A DNA stretch of 64,000 bases, taken from the NCBI GenBank assembly GCA_019096065.1, contig JAGUCH010000001.1, positions 6,572,001 to 6,636,000 on the forward strand. The letters are read 5' to 3'. The stretch is from Paracyclopina nana. Taxonomy: Eukaryota > Arthropoda > Copepoda > Cyclopoida > Cyclopettidae. Each line of letters starts with the position of its first letter. Position 1 is the first letter of the stretch. Below are positions 25,257 through 36,050 of the stretch, piece by piece. The notes under the pieces were generated by a model. It was not told the origin of the DNA. It saw only the letters and a program-made list of their open reading frames with translations, and searched no databases. Made by a program: the position numbers and the translations under genes.

Positions 25257-25862
25257 CACATTGACTTGAGAGAGAACCTAACCTAGACTTCGTCAACCAC
25301 CCCTAAATATATATATTTTCTGAAAGCTTATGTCCAAAGGGTTCGTTTGGTGTTAGTTTTAAAATCCTGGCCTATCCCTCCTTATAACATAAAATCTTAA
25401 AAAACCTCTAGCTCTCTTCAGCGTACTTTTTCCGATAAGTTGAGCTTCTAATACCCCTCCTAAAATCAAAAGGGCTAACTATTTTTATTGCATAAGCAAA
25501 TCGCTAAAATGTCCAGAAAAGGAGATATGGAGTGCCAAACTTTATGTTAGATTGTTACAAATGTTTTGCTACTTGAAAACTTGTCCCTCTCTATCTCTTT
25601 TCCTGGTCATCCTAGCAACTTGCTTATAAAATAAAAAAAGTTAGCTCTTTTGATTTTTTGAGGGGTCTTTGAAGCTGTGTTCAGTGAAAAAAGCATGCCA
25701 AAGAGAGCTAGAGGTTTTTTAAGATTTTATGTTATGAGGAGGGATAGGCCAGGATTTTAAAACTACCACCAAACAAACCCTAGGGACATAAGCTTTCAGA
25801 AAATATATAGGTTTAGGGGTGGTTGACGAAGTCTAGGTTAGGTTCTCTCTCAAGTCAATGTG
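25257..25862. mobile_element. Inverted-repeat DNA element with ~175-base arms and TGAC target duplication
   Basis: Arms at 25257-~25440 and ~25690-25862 are inverted copies; the outer ends are CACATTGACTTGAGAGAGAA and its complement. TGAC occurs directly outside both ends (25253-25256 and 25863-25866), consistent with a 4-base target-site duplication. The interior has no reading frame. Non-autonomous MITE. Confidence 0.8.
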
Positions 25863-26885
25863 TGACAAAGCCAGATGATCCGTTGGTTTTCTCCCTTTTT
25901 TGACAATCTGGTCATGAAGACCTTTCTCCAGATGAAAATACAGTGAGCTATAAGCTATTTAAAGAATTTTTAACTGTCAAATCCACTAAAGTCTACCTCG
26001 CGTGTAACAAGTGCGTTTAGGACGAGTGAAAGAATCTGTTTTTATGACCTTCCTCATAAAAAGGTTGACATAGGGCTTACTACATTACAGTACATGTAAG
26101 CCTAGAAGACACGGAAAGTTTTCTTCACATCTGGTAAAAAAAGACTGACAATACGCAATAGTCATGTTCAAAATACTATGTTCTGGTAACGCTGTAAATA
26201 TGCTGAATTTGAATAATATGCTGTATTTTGTATTCATCATCAAGGAAGTTCCAACGACTTTGGAACCCTGCAAAACAAGTCAGCTAAAAAGCATATTTGG
26301 CATTTAGACTAGCTGCACCCTTACACAATGACATTCATATTTCATAGAAACTAATGCAATTGACTCTGTTAGCTATATTGAAACAATTAAATGTAGATCA
26401 ATAGCAATTTTCCATCTGAATGCGTCTCAATCTACGCATATACATATCTAATAAGTAGCCATTTCATGCCTTTGATTAACACGATAGAATTGCTCACGCT
26501 TTTCATCGTTTCAGCTTACTTTTATTTGGTGTGTTTACAAGCCTCTTGAAAGCCTATCAGGTGAGTTGAATTAGCTCTGTTAATTGAATTTTCGGTAGTT
26601 GCCCAATCAAGAAGTGCAATTGAGGTAGGACAGTTTCCCTAGATTATAAATTCATCTAGCCGTAAGCTGATTGTAAACCACCATGATGAGCATTTGATTT
26701 TAAGCATAGAATTGAAGGAGAATTCTAGCAGATGCATAACTTTTTTTGTTTGGCACATAAACTTAACTGAGCCTAGTGAAATGCAACTATGAGTCACACT
26801 TTGAATTTACATCCCATACAAAAAAACTAAGGAACTTCAATTTGTGTATTTAGCTAAGAAATTTTTTTTATATCTTTATATCTTT

Positions 26886-27056
26886 AGGGCGTTCTCATAT
26901 CGCAGTTGGGTCTAACCAAAACTGATTTTAGTTAAACCACACTGATTCTGGTTAAACTAAACACTACAGGAATGCTGACTTTTGTCCGGACTAAAGTCAG
27001 TTTGGTCTAACCAGTATCAGTTTTGGTTAAACTAAAATGCGATATGAGAACGCCCT
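26886..27056. mobile_element. MITE, family 2, copy A
   Basis: Terminal inverted repeats AGGGCGTTCTCATAT at 26886 and its complement ending at 27056, with long imperfect inner arms rich in GGTTAAAC-type motifs. About 171 bases, no coding capacity. Confidence 0.85.
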
Positions 27057-27841
27057 TTTATCATAAAACATCTTATTGATATCACATTTCTCAATAATTT
27101 ATTCTTAATTAATGTTAGATGTCTTTTGTATCGAATTTTAGGATGGCTTTCGTCAATAATGCGTACTCACCTTAAAACTGCTCCCAAGATTTTTTTTATA
27201 CTAATGTCACTTTTAGGACTACTTTGTTTGCCCAAACCTTGGAGAGTAAAAATTGACTAGGCCCGCTCCTTTAGAAAGCACACGAATCGCTCTGAACGAA
27301 TCTAGAAGCGCTTCGCGCCTCCCATGCCACTCTGAAATCATCAGAAGAGTGACGCGAATCCGCTGTTGTTTTTTTGAAACCTCTGCTCTGTAAGGAACAC
27401 AAAAAATGGCTAGATCATTCGGTGCAATTCCGATAATTTGGTAATTGCCTTAGATGTTCACTCTTTTCCAATAATTCTCAGACTGTGGAGCCAATATTAA
27501 TTTAATGTATACGCAGCAGGTAATGTAGCCGTAAATTTGATTTAAATTATGCGGAACATTAACTTTGGTTCATTTTACCACATTTATAGCTTATAGTTTG
27601 AATAATTCAAAAGACTATGTGCTTTTGAAACCTGCTAAGCATAAATCTAACTCTCATTTTCTAAATGTTGGTCAAGCTGAAAACTTGGTTAATGCAAAGG
27701 TTAGAAGTTGCACTTCTTTTATCGCTATGTAGGAAGGCATATAGTTCTTCTTTTTCTAACCTAAGATTTCGAAATGACTTTCTCATTCTTTATACTCTGG
27801 TTGATTTTATAATTTATGCATTGAAATGATGGGTGCCATCA

Positions 27842-29020
27842 TTTTGTCCGAAAATTTGCGGTATAGATGTACTTCAATCGAAAAGATTTGCCTAGTTGTT
27901 TTTAGTCCGACTTATTTTTGGTGACAGGTAGTATACTATCTCCGACCAAATCTATCTAGTTGTACTATCTTCGAAAAATCTAGTTGTACTTTCTTCGAAA
28001 ATATCTGCCTAGTTGTATTTGCTCCGAAAACATTTCCTGTCGCACACAGCTTTGGTCTGCATATGAGAAGGACCTGATCAACCTGGCCTCTCAACTCTCA
28101 CCTAATTTTGGTTTCTCAATTTTTCCAAATTCAGCCATTAAACCTGCCCGTCATTTGAACAGTAGAGGTAAAGATATTTTTAAAGAAATTCACACTTTTT
28201 GTATAAGCCTTGCATTTGAGCTTAAGAAAATATAGAGGGAGCTCGTTTCCAGCGTTTCAGAAAATTCCTCCGCGCTGATCTTAGGCCTCTGAATGCAGCA
28301 CCTTTTCCTTTTGCTAGGGCGTTCTCATATTGGACTTTACCTTACCAAAACCTGATTTTGGTTAACCAAAAACTGGTTTTAGTAAAGCTCTATGTAGTGG
28401 CTACCTACCGAAAACTGGTTTTTAGTTAACCAAAATCAGGTTTTGGTAAGCTAAAGTCCAATATGAGAACGCCCTGCTTTCATATAAAAGCTGATGATAT
28501 TGTAGAATAAAACCAAAACATGAGCAGTCATTTGAAGACATTTGCAAAATGTTCATGTTTTCAGAGAATTTTCTTTTTGCCACAAGCATAGTTCCAATGG
28601 ATATGGATATTGAGTTCTTGGGTGAATATGCCTTGCACAAACAGAGATTTTGTTGACCAAAATTGTTGTTGAGAAAAAACTAATTAGTTTATTTTCATCT
28701 TTTTTTCGAAATTACTGCATTGGTTTCAAGAAAAACTAAAAAATCCATTTTTCCCTTTGCTATGGCGCTGCGTTGATACTAGCTCTAGTTTCACAATAGA
28801 GTCGGAGATAATACAACTAGAAGGGTTCGGACATTTTACTACTGAACAAATTATTTCGGAGGTAGTATAACTAGGCAAAACATTTCGGAGATAGTACAAC
28901 TAGGCGAGTTCGGACATTTTACAGCTGTGCATAATTGGTCGGACATAGTGCTACTCAACTTTTCGGAGATAAAACTACTCAACTTTTCGGAAATTTTACA
29001 ACTAGATTTTCGGACAAAAA
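27842..29020. mobile_element. Foldback-type element with arms of repeated short units and a nested MITE
   Basis: The left arm (27842-~28040) repeats variants of CTAGTTGTACTATCTTCGAA. The right arm (~28795-29020) repeats the complement, such as TTCGGAGATAGTACAACTAG, four or more times. The ends TTTGTCCGAAAAT and ATTTTCGGACAAA are inverted matches. The middle contains a family-2 MITE at 28316-28475. No transposase frame seen. Confidence 0.7.
28316..28475. mobile_element. MITE, family 2, copy B (nested)
   Basis: Ends AGGGCGTTCTCATATTGGAC and the complement are shared with the element at 26886 for the first 15 bases. Inner arms (CCAAAACCTGATTTTGGTTA and complement) differ from copy A but keep the same layout. 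Sits inside the foldback element at 27842-29020, so it inserted later. Confidence 0.85.
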
Positions 29021-29632
29021 ATGTTTCCCCGAAATGATTATACCAAAGAAATACTCACAGCCATCGCAACGGACGAAATGCTTCATCAACCATTAATTCT
29101 GAGCCATGAAAACCCTTAAACCATGCTTTATGTTTGCAGAACTTTCATCCCTCAACTTAGATAAGTTTTTGATGCATGTTACGAATTCGATTGCATTCGA
29201 GTTCTTTTTAAGACCTTACTGCGTATGTAGAAATCAACTCATAAAGTTTGAGCACTTCTTTGCGAAATGACATACGTAGCTTGCAGCAAGCGCCTCAAAA
29301 GCCCCGATATTTCTGCAAACCGTGATTGGCCTTTTTCATTTTGGTGAAAGTGCACTTCTGAAATGTCCTAGCTCTTGCAATTTTTGTTATATCAGTAAAA
29401 AATGACCGCATCACAAAAGTTACAAGTAATGGATTGTAGTAAATACTATTCTTATCTGTTGGAGTCAAAGTCCAACTATTGAAGCTGCTTAACAACTAGC
29501 TGTCAGCCTTGCCTGTAATTGGGAAAAAATTGTCAGTTTACGCGATAGCTTTAAAAAGGTAATTGAAAATATCAGGGTGGCGCAATACAATTGGAATGTT
29601 CATCAGAATTCCTTTTTTGCTTTGAGGGTGCT

Positions 29633-32600
29633 ATGTCCTGGTTACCAATTTTGATAGGTCTTCTTTCCGCTGGAAGTCTTGTGGCTTTGGAGGAATACGA
29701 AGACCAATTAGAATACTTACAACGGGTAAACCCCACTCAAGGATCGATTTGGCCTCAACCCCAAGCCATTGCTTCTGGAAAAGATGTTTTCGTCATTGAT
29801 CCTAACAATTTTCAAATCAAGGTAATGCTCACACGGGGCTTACAACACAATTTCATGAATGAATCGTCGCTGAACGTGAATGATTTTGGCATAAACAGCC
29901 AAAATCTTTCGTAACTGTTATCACCATCTCATCACCAAAGCTCCTAAAGAGCTAAAAAGAAAAGTAGGAAATCAAGACCCATGTCGCAGAAGAACAGATC
30001 GAGAACCAGCGTTGATGTCAAATTTCAGCTTGAGTCAATCCCGTGTTTGGAGTACATCCTCCATAAGGACACACAAGGACACATACTCGAAAATAGGATG
30101 TCTCGGTCTAACTTACAACTGCTTTAATTAATTTTTTCTCAAGTCTCTCAATCCATGCAACAAATCTCGGAGTGTGTTTTGCCTCCACTTTTGCAAAAGT
30201 TCATCTTCTTTTTAAGTCTCTTATCGGAGCCTATATAGCTTTTTTGTGAAAGTTGTCCAATTTTTTGCTTTCAGTTTTAAGGCTGTCGACAGATATGAAA
30301 CTATCTGAACTATATGATCATATACCTATAATCTTCTTTTAATGTAGTAGCTCGTGAAGACTCTTAATAAGCTGTCTAGTACTTAGCAAGATTATTCTTA
30401 ATGAGCAAATTGATTAGGCAACTTCTTTAAAGAATATGTATACCTTAGCGCCTAATTGATCTCTTTTTCAGTTGGATAAGTATTCAGCATCTTGTGACAT
30501 TATCAGTGCCTCCCAAAAACGGTTTTTGAAGCGATACTTTTCAAATGGTGGCCTGAGCGTAAATATTGGGATTGCAAATAGTATCGCTCGAGGTCCTAAT
30601 ACCGCTGGTAGCATTGACCAGCTTGAGATCACCATGAATAATCCAAAAGGCTGCGAAAAGTATCCTACAGAATTCATGGACGAGCATTGTAAGTATGTCA
30701 GAGCAAGCAGAGGCCTCGTTAGTATCAAGTTTTTAGCATTTCATAAAAATAACGATACTGATACTTTGAATACTGTGTTAAATGTCATATCGTACGCGAC
30801 TGCATTATAGCAAAATGTGAGTAAGCCCAATTGATGGAGCTAAGTAAAGTTTATACATGAAGAACATTAATCTTGGAGGATTGATGTCTAGAAGAAACGA
30901 AGTGGTATGGCAAAAACTAAGTGAAAGCTCTATCAAAAAATTGATCTTGATATGACAGACTAGCAGACTTTTTCAAGGTGTGTCAGTCAGCAGACAGACG
31001 ACTGGGTTGAGCTGAAATCTGAGCTTTACTAAGTGACAATTTTCTTTTCAGATGAAATAAAAGTCAATAGTCCCGATGAGCCAGGGAGGGCAAGAATCAT
31101 CGCATTCAGCGTTTGGGGAATTCTGAGGGGATTGGAGAGCTTTGGCCATCTCATTTACTATTCGGAATCAGGCAATACAGGAATCGTAAGATGTCTGCAA
31201 AAACAATTTTTGTACGACCTGCTAGTCAACTTCTTTTTGTTGCTAGTATTGCATCAATTCCACCCAAGTGATGGACTTTCCACGATTCACCTACCGAGGA
31301 GTGATGTTGGATTCTGCACGCCATTTTTTGTCCATGAAAGTAATCATGGATAACTTGGACCTGATGGAGATGAACAAAATAAACGTATTTCACTGGCACC
31401 TCACGGACGATCAATCTTTCCCTTACCAAAGTTCAACATTTCCTAGCCTGAGGTTAGTATTGTATGGTCATTCGATAATTTATGGCCCCTTGTTTTTCTA
31501 TTAAAGTGGCCCTGGCATACGCCATTTATCTTAAGCCTCTACTTTATGGCACACTACCAGCTACTGCGATGCAATGAGTAAGAAGTACATTACATCATAT
31601 AGTCTTTTGATTTTCTAGCTCGAAAGGCTCATACAATCCGAGGACTCATGTATACACCCAAGAAAACATTCGAGACGTGATTGAGGCCGCGAGAATTCGT
31701 GGCATTAGGGTTGTGCCCGAATTCGATACGCCTGGTAATAATCATACTTGCTTTCCTCATCAAATTATCCTATAATACTATTCAATGTAGGACACACAAG
31801 ATCTTGGGAGCTTGGTCAGCCTGGCTTACTAACCGAGTGCTTTTCAGGCACTCTGGGCCCAGTGAATCCAATAGTGAATTCAACCTATGCATTCATGCGA
31901 ACCTTCTTTGGTGAAATCATGAACGTTTTCCCAGACCCACTTTTGCACCTCGGAGGAGACGAAGTGGACACAAGTTGCTGGTACGCTTTCCTGCCTAAAA
32001 TTATGGCTCGCATTTTATGGCTGACAAAGCCTCTTTGTTACGCGGCTCGTTACTTTTTATTGCTCACGTTTTGCTCAGGGAGCATACGAGATGGCTGTCA
32101 TGAAAATTGCTCTTCACGTAGCCTTTGATGAACTTTTGTGGTGGAATGCATGCGTTGTGTAGTTAGAAATGATGCATTTAGAGATCTGTTTCACTCTCCT
32201 TTTGTATGGTGGCGAGGTGGGTGCTTTATGCTTTTGCGTTGTTCTTTGCAGGCAGAATAACACTTCCATTCAGGATTTCATGCACGCAAACAACATCAGT
32301 GACCCCAGGCTTTTAGAGGCACTCTACCTTGAACAGATCTTCAAGATAGTTGAATCGTTTCAGCAGGCCAAAAAAAGCTATGCAGGTAATTGTGAAAGAA
32401 TCTTTATTATATGGTTCCGATAACTTGCATTTATTGCAAACTGGCATACTAAAATACGGCCGTTTATGGCTTTCAGTTTGGCAGGAGGCCTTTCAAAATG
32501 GACAGGGACAACTTTCCAAAGATGCAATCGTTCATGTCTGGAAGGTCGAAGATTGGCAGAATGTCACTCGTCAGGTAATTAAATGCATACATGCATGTGA

Positions 32601-33354
32601 CAACAAACGAGCTTTCGGAAATGTGAATAGTGCGTATTATTTGAGAGTACGCTTCGACTCCAAAGGTGCTATCGTTCAGTAGGATTGAAAATGCAAAAAT
32701 GTCCTCAGGCTCAACCTTTATGGAGTACTTTCAATCTCTAGGCTACCGAGAGTGGAATGAGAGTCCTTTTATCTGCACCATGGTACTTGAATTACATCTC
32801 ATATGGAATTGATTGGCCCAAATACTATGCCATTGATCCCCAAAACTTTAACGGAACAGACTCCCAGCAGAAACTCGTTCTAGGCGGAGAGGTAAGAAGA
32901 AGGTTTTTTGGTGTTTTCGTTCGTCCTTTTTTGCATTTTCCTGTTGACATTTTCTTTTGTACTTGGACAGAGGAAAATGCAACATTAAAGCTTATCTCAC
33001 GGAACTTTCGTCGTGGTATTCTCTTTGTTTTGCAATAGCTATTGCAGTTAACTTGAAATTGCGGCTTTTAAAAACAATAAGTTACTATTAGATTAAGTAT
33101 GTCTTTTATCGCATCCACAGGCCTGCATTTGGGGAGAGTACGTAAACAGCATCAATCTGACTCCAAGATTATGGCCACGAGCCAGCGCAGTGGCCGAAAG
33201 GTTGTGGTCGTCGTCTCAAGTAAATAACAGCAATTTGGCTGCCCCCCGATTGCAAGAGCACGAATGCAGAATGCTCAAAAGAGGATACAGAGTGGAGCCG
33301 AGCAATGGTCCTGGCTACTGTAATATCGATTGGAACAAAATGTTTTCCAACTAG
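29633..33354 (+). CDS. HEXB: Beta-N-acetylhexosaminidase (GH20)
   Basis: Removes terminal GlcNAc/GalNAc from glycoconjugates in the lysosome, or is secreted. Ten exons join in phase: 29633-29821, 30472-30688, 31052-31185, 31247-31452, 31619-31734, 31791-31980, 32252-32385, 32477-32574, 32742-32891, 33121-33354; 555 residues, the length of human HEXA/HEXB. Signal peptide [18 protein letters not shown]. The glycohydro_20b domain ends near [14 protein letters not shown]. The catalytic domain shows [60 protein letters not shown] with the catalytic Asp-Glu pair, [14 protein letters not shown], and ACIWGEYV...[14 protein letters not shown]. Several N-glycosylation sequons. A frame near 32080 was skipped because it runs into a stop; splicing from 31980 to 32252 restores family sequence. 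Confidence 0.95.
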
Positions 33355-33904
33355 TAAATCAGGACGTAGAAACTACAGAATAGATTATAATTTTTTTAAT
33401 TAAACCAAGCTGAAAATTACTTAGTTGTTGAGATTGCAGAGAATTGTAGCTCGAGACCAAATAGGCCTTCTAATGAAGTGCGAAGTACACTAGTCCCTAG
33501 AGAGGGTAAAAACAAAAGCGGATTTGTTTATATGAGTGATGGGAAGGCTTTCTTATCTTCTACAGTAACTTTATTTTGGGAAATATTTTAGTTTCTATGC
33601 ATTCTCAAAAGAGCTTCAGCAAAATGTAAATATGAAAAAAAATTCATGACACGTAATTTTTAGAAGTTCTGTCCACGAATCAAGTCTGGTGCAATGCAAT
33701 GTTGCTTTTGCGCAAAGCGGGCTTTTAAATGGTTGCAGAATCGTGCGATGTTGCCCATAATTAATGAATGCGCACATTTGTGCTTCAATCTGTGGAGTTA
33801 CAACTGAAGTTTTAAAGTTTGCTTTGGGACTTGAAGAAAAACTACATTTTATGGAGCATGACGGGTTGAATTTCCCTTGGGTTCAATCGCTCGCGAGAGA
33901 CTAT

Positions 33905-34059
33905 AGCCCGGTTCCAACAACAAAATAAGTATAGTATAAGTATGATTAACCAGTATAGTATGGTACAGCTGAGCGCGCGAGCTAGCAGGCACCATACTAT
34001 ACTTATAAGTATAAGTAAGGTGTCCATACTATACTGATTTTCATTGTTGGAACCGGGCT
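33905..34059. mobile_element. MITE, family 1, copy B (complete)
   Basis: Terminal repeats AGCCCGGTTCCAAC and GTTGGAACCGGGCT. Inner arms rich in AAGTATAGTATAAGT fold back on each other around a GC-rich tip. Only a few differences from 21941-22089, so insertion is recent. Confidence 0.9.
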
Positions 34060-34389
34060 TATGCTCTAACAATTTCCACTGTTATCCAAAGTGCTAACTA
34101 AGCTTTTTATGGGAAAAAATTAGGCGGTTCTCAACGGGCTGAGGGAGTGTGTTCGATCAGTGTAAAACAAGTTATGGTTCTATTTTTTGTAATGCGCCAG
34201 GTATTTGAACGGAATTTTCAAATCAGCATGGTTTTTATAGTTTGTAGCTATGCCAGTATTTTTGGCAGTACCGAGAAAGTTAGCTTCAAATCAATTAACG
34301 TCATGTTTCTAGGATGATTGATGACCCGAGCAAGTAGCTAACTACTTAGTTAGCTTAACTAATTAAGCAGAAAGAAAACCCTCCTCTTT

Positions 34390-34543
34390 AGCCCGGTTCC
34401 AACAAGGAAAATCAGCAAAGTCAGGAGACGTAACTTGACTTTTTAGCATAGTCAGGTCACAGCTAGCTCGCGCGCTCAGCTCAACCTGACTTAACTGGTT
34501 TACCGTACTTTACTATGCTGATATCCCGTGTTGGAACCGGGCT
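34390..34543. mobile_element. MITE, family 1, divergent member
   Basis: Same terminal repeats AGCCCGGTTCCAAC / GTTGGAACCGGGCT and the same length, and the GC-rich tip AGCTAGCTCGCGCGCTCAGCT appears in the opposite orientation. The arms are otherwise different sequence. 330 bases from copy B. Confidence 0.85.
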
Positions 34544-36050
34544 TTTGACTTGACTCGGAGGCTCTATTCAAACGGAGCTTTAGTAAGTCCATATCGCTAC
34601 TTCAATATAAAGCTGTGCGGTTTACCATATCATTTAAAAAGGTGATATCGACAAAGTCACGTTTTTATAAGTTATGTCTCTCTTGTGACTTTTATGCTCC
34701 AAAAGCTCTGCGAATATGGCTTTGAATGATAGCGAATTTGATTGAAATAGTTTTTATGTCAACCGTGACATGTGTGCTTGGGTAGAAAAGTTAGAATCGT
34801 TCGTTCTCAATCAACTCTTTTGCTTTCAAAATATGGGATTTTATTGGAGACGTAGGTAAGGTGATGAAAATTAATTTTTCCCCAAGAGGTACTCGATTTT
34901 TTGGTAATATAGCAATTCTCACGCTTAGAGGAACTAAAGTGAAGCATAGAAGATAAAAATTGTACTGTTTTCTTGCAACAAAAGCTGCAAGGGCTGTCCA
35001 GTTGCATCTTTTAAGTCAGCGATTAAATGATACCTCGATCTTGTTGATCAAGCATCCAAATATAATGGGTTGTTAGCTGTAATAAAAAAGGCTACAATGA
35101 ATTACTAAATACTCTTTTTGTCATACTAAAAAAGTTCACCACTTTCCAAGAGGGCGACTGTTCTGTGGGCTGATTGCGGAAGAAAAATCGGTGAAGTAGA
35201 ACTGGCCATACATTTGGCTTGATTGTACTCCACCTCTGCAAAATGTTTGGTGCAGGAGATTGAATATTTCTGCCAAAAAAACTCCCAATTCTGCTTTGCC
35301 GCGAAGATTCAGGAGCTAAATGCATTGGAGGATATGTTGGAAAGAAAGGATCCGTTTCCGGATTCGAAAGAAAGAAAAAAAAATAGGGCAAAAGGAAAGG
35401 GGCGGACCTAACGAAATCCATTTCTTCGGTCGGAACAAAAAAGACTAAGGACGAGTAGGAATTTCCACAGGCATATGCTTCTAATTAGCTTATTAAAATC
35501 ATTATCTACCATCTATCTACCTACTCACTAGAATCTTCCATTTGCACATGACATGGCGAGTTCTTTTTTGCTCCCACAAGACACGGTTTAACTAGTTATT
35601 TATTTTTTACCATTAAGATAACATGATTTACAAACGAACAATTGTCCTGCTTAGCATAACGCTTCACATTTCAGCTCCATTCAATTTGAGTCAATGGCTA
35701 GACATACCTTCCCCAGAAGGATACAATCTCCATAACTGTTGCGTAAAACTTTTTTCCAAAAACGGACTGTTCGTGTTCGCAGTAATTCATAAGAGCGACA
35801 TGAAGAATCAACGAGTTCTTTGCATGCAGGATTTTTCATTTGCGTAGTAAATTGTGCGTATATTTCCTAGATTTCTTCTTTGCGTCATTTCAATGCATCA
35901 TATAACCAAATCAGTAGGAGAAAGATGTGAATTTTTAGATCTTGCTTCTCATAAATGGTGAAGGAGATTTTTCAGATTAATATCACATGTTTTCAGCATT
36001 TCACTCATTTATCTCACTCTCCAGAAAATAATATGCTTCCCCTTCTCCGC
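34544..36050. other. Intergenic, no confident gene
   Basis: A 74-residue frame at 35623-35847 (+) starts with a hydrophobic stretch (TIVLLSITLHISA) and has three cysteines, but no splice or homology support. Otherwise AT-rich sequence without clear features. Confidence 0.35.

Noticed and set aside
31980..32130. An exon after GCTCAG at ~32079 in the hexosaminidase gene
   Set aside because: It reaches a stop within ten codons in the required phase; the acceptor at 32251 restores family sequence.
35092..35421. A 109-codon minus-strand frame with a hydrophobic start
   Set aside because: Phe/Pro-rich chance frame, no family features, and an open frame also runs opposite.
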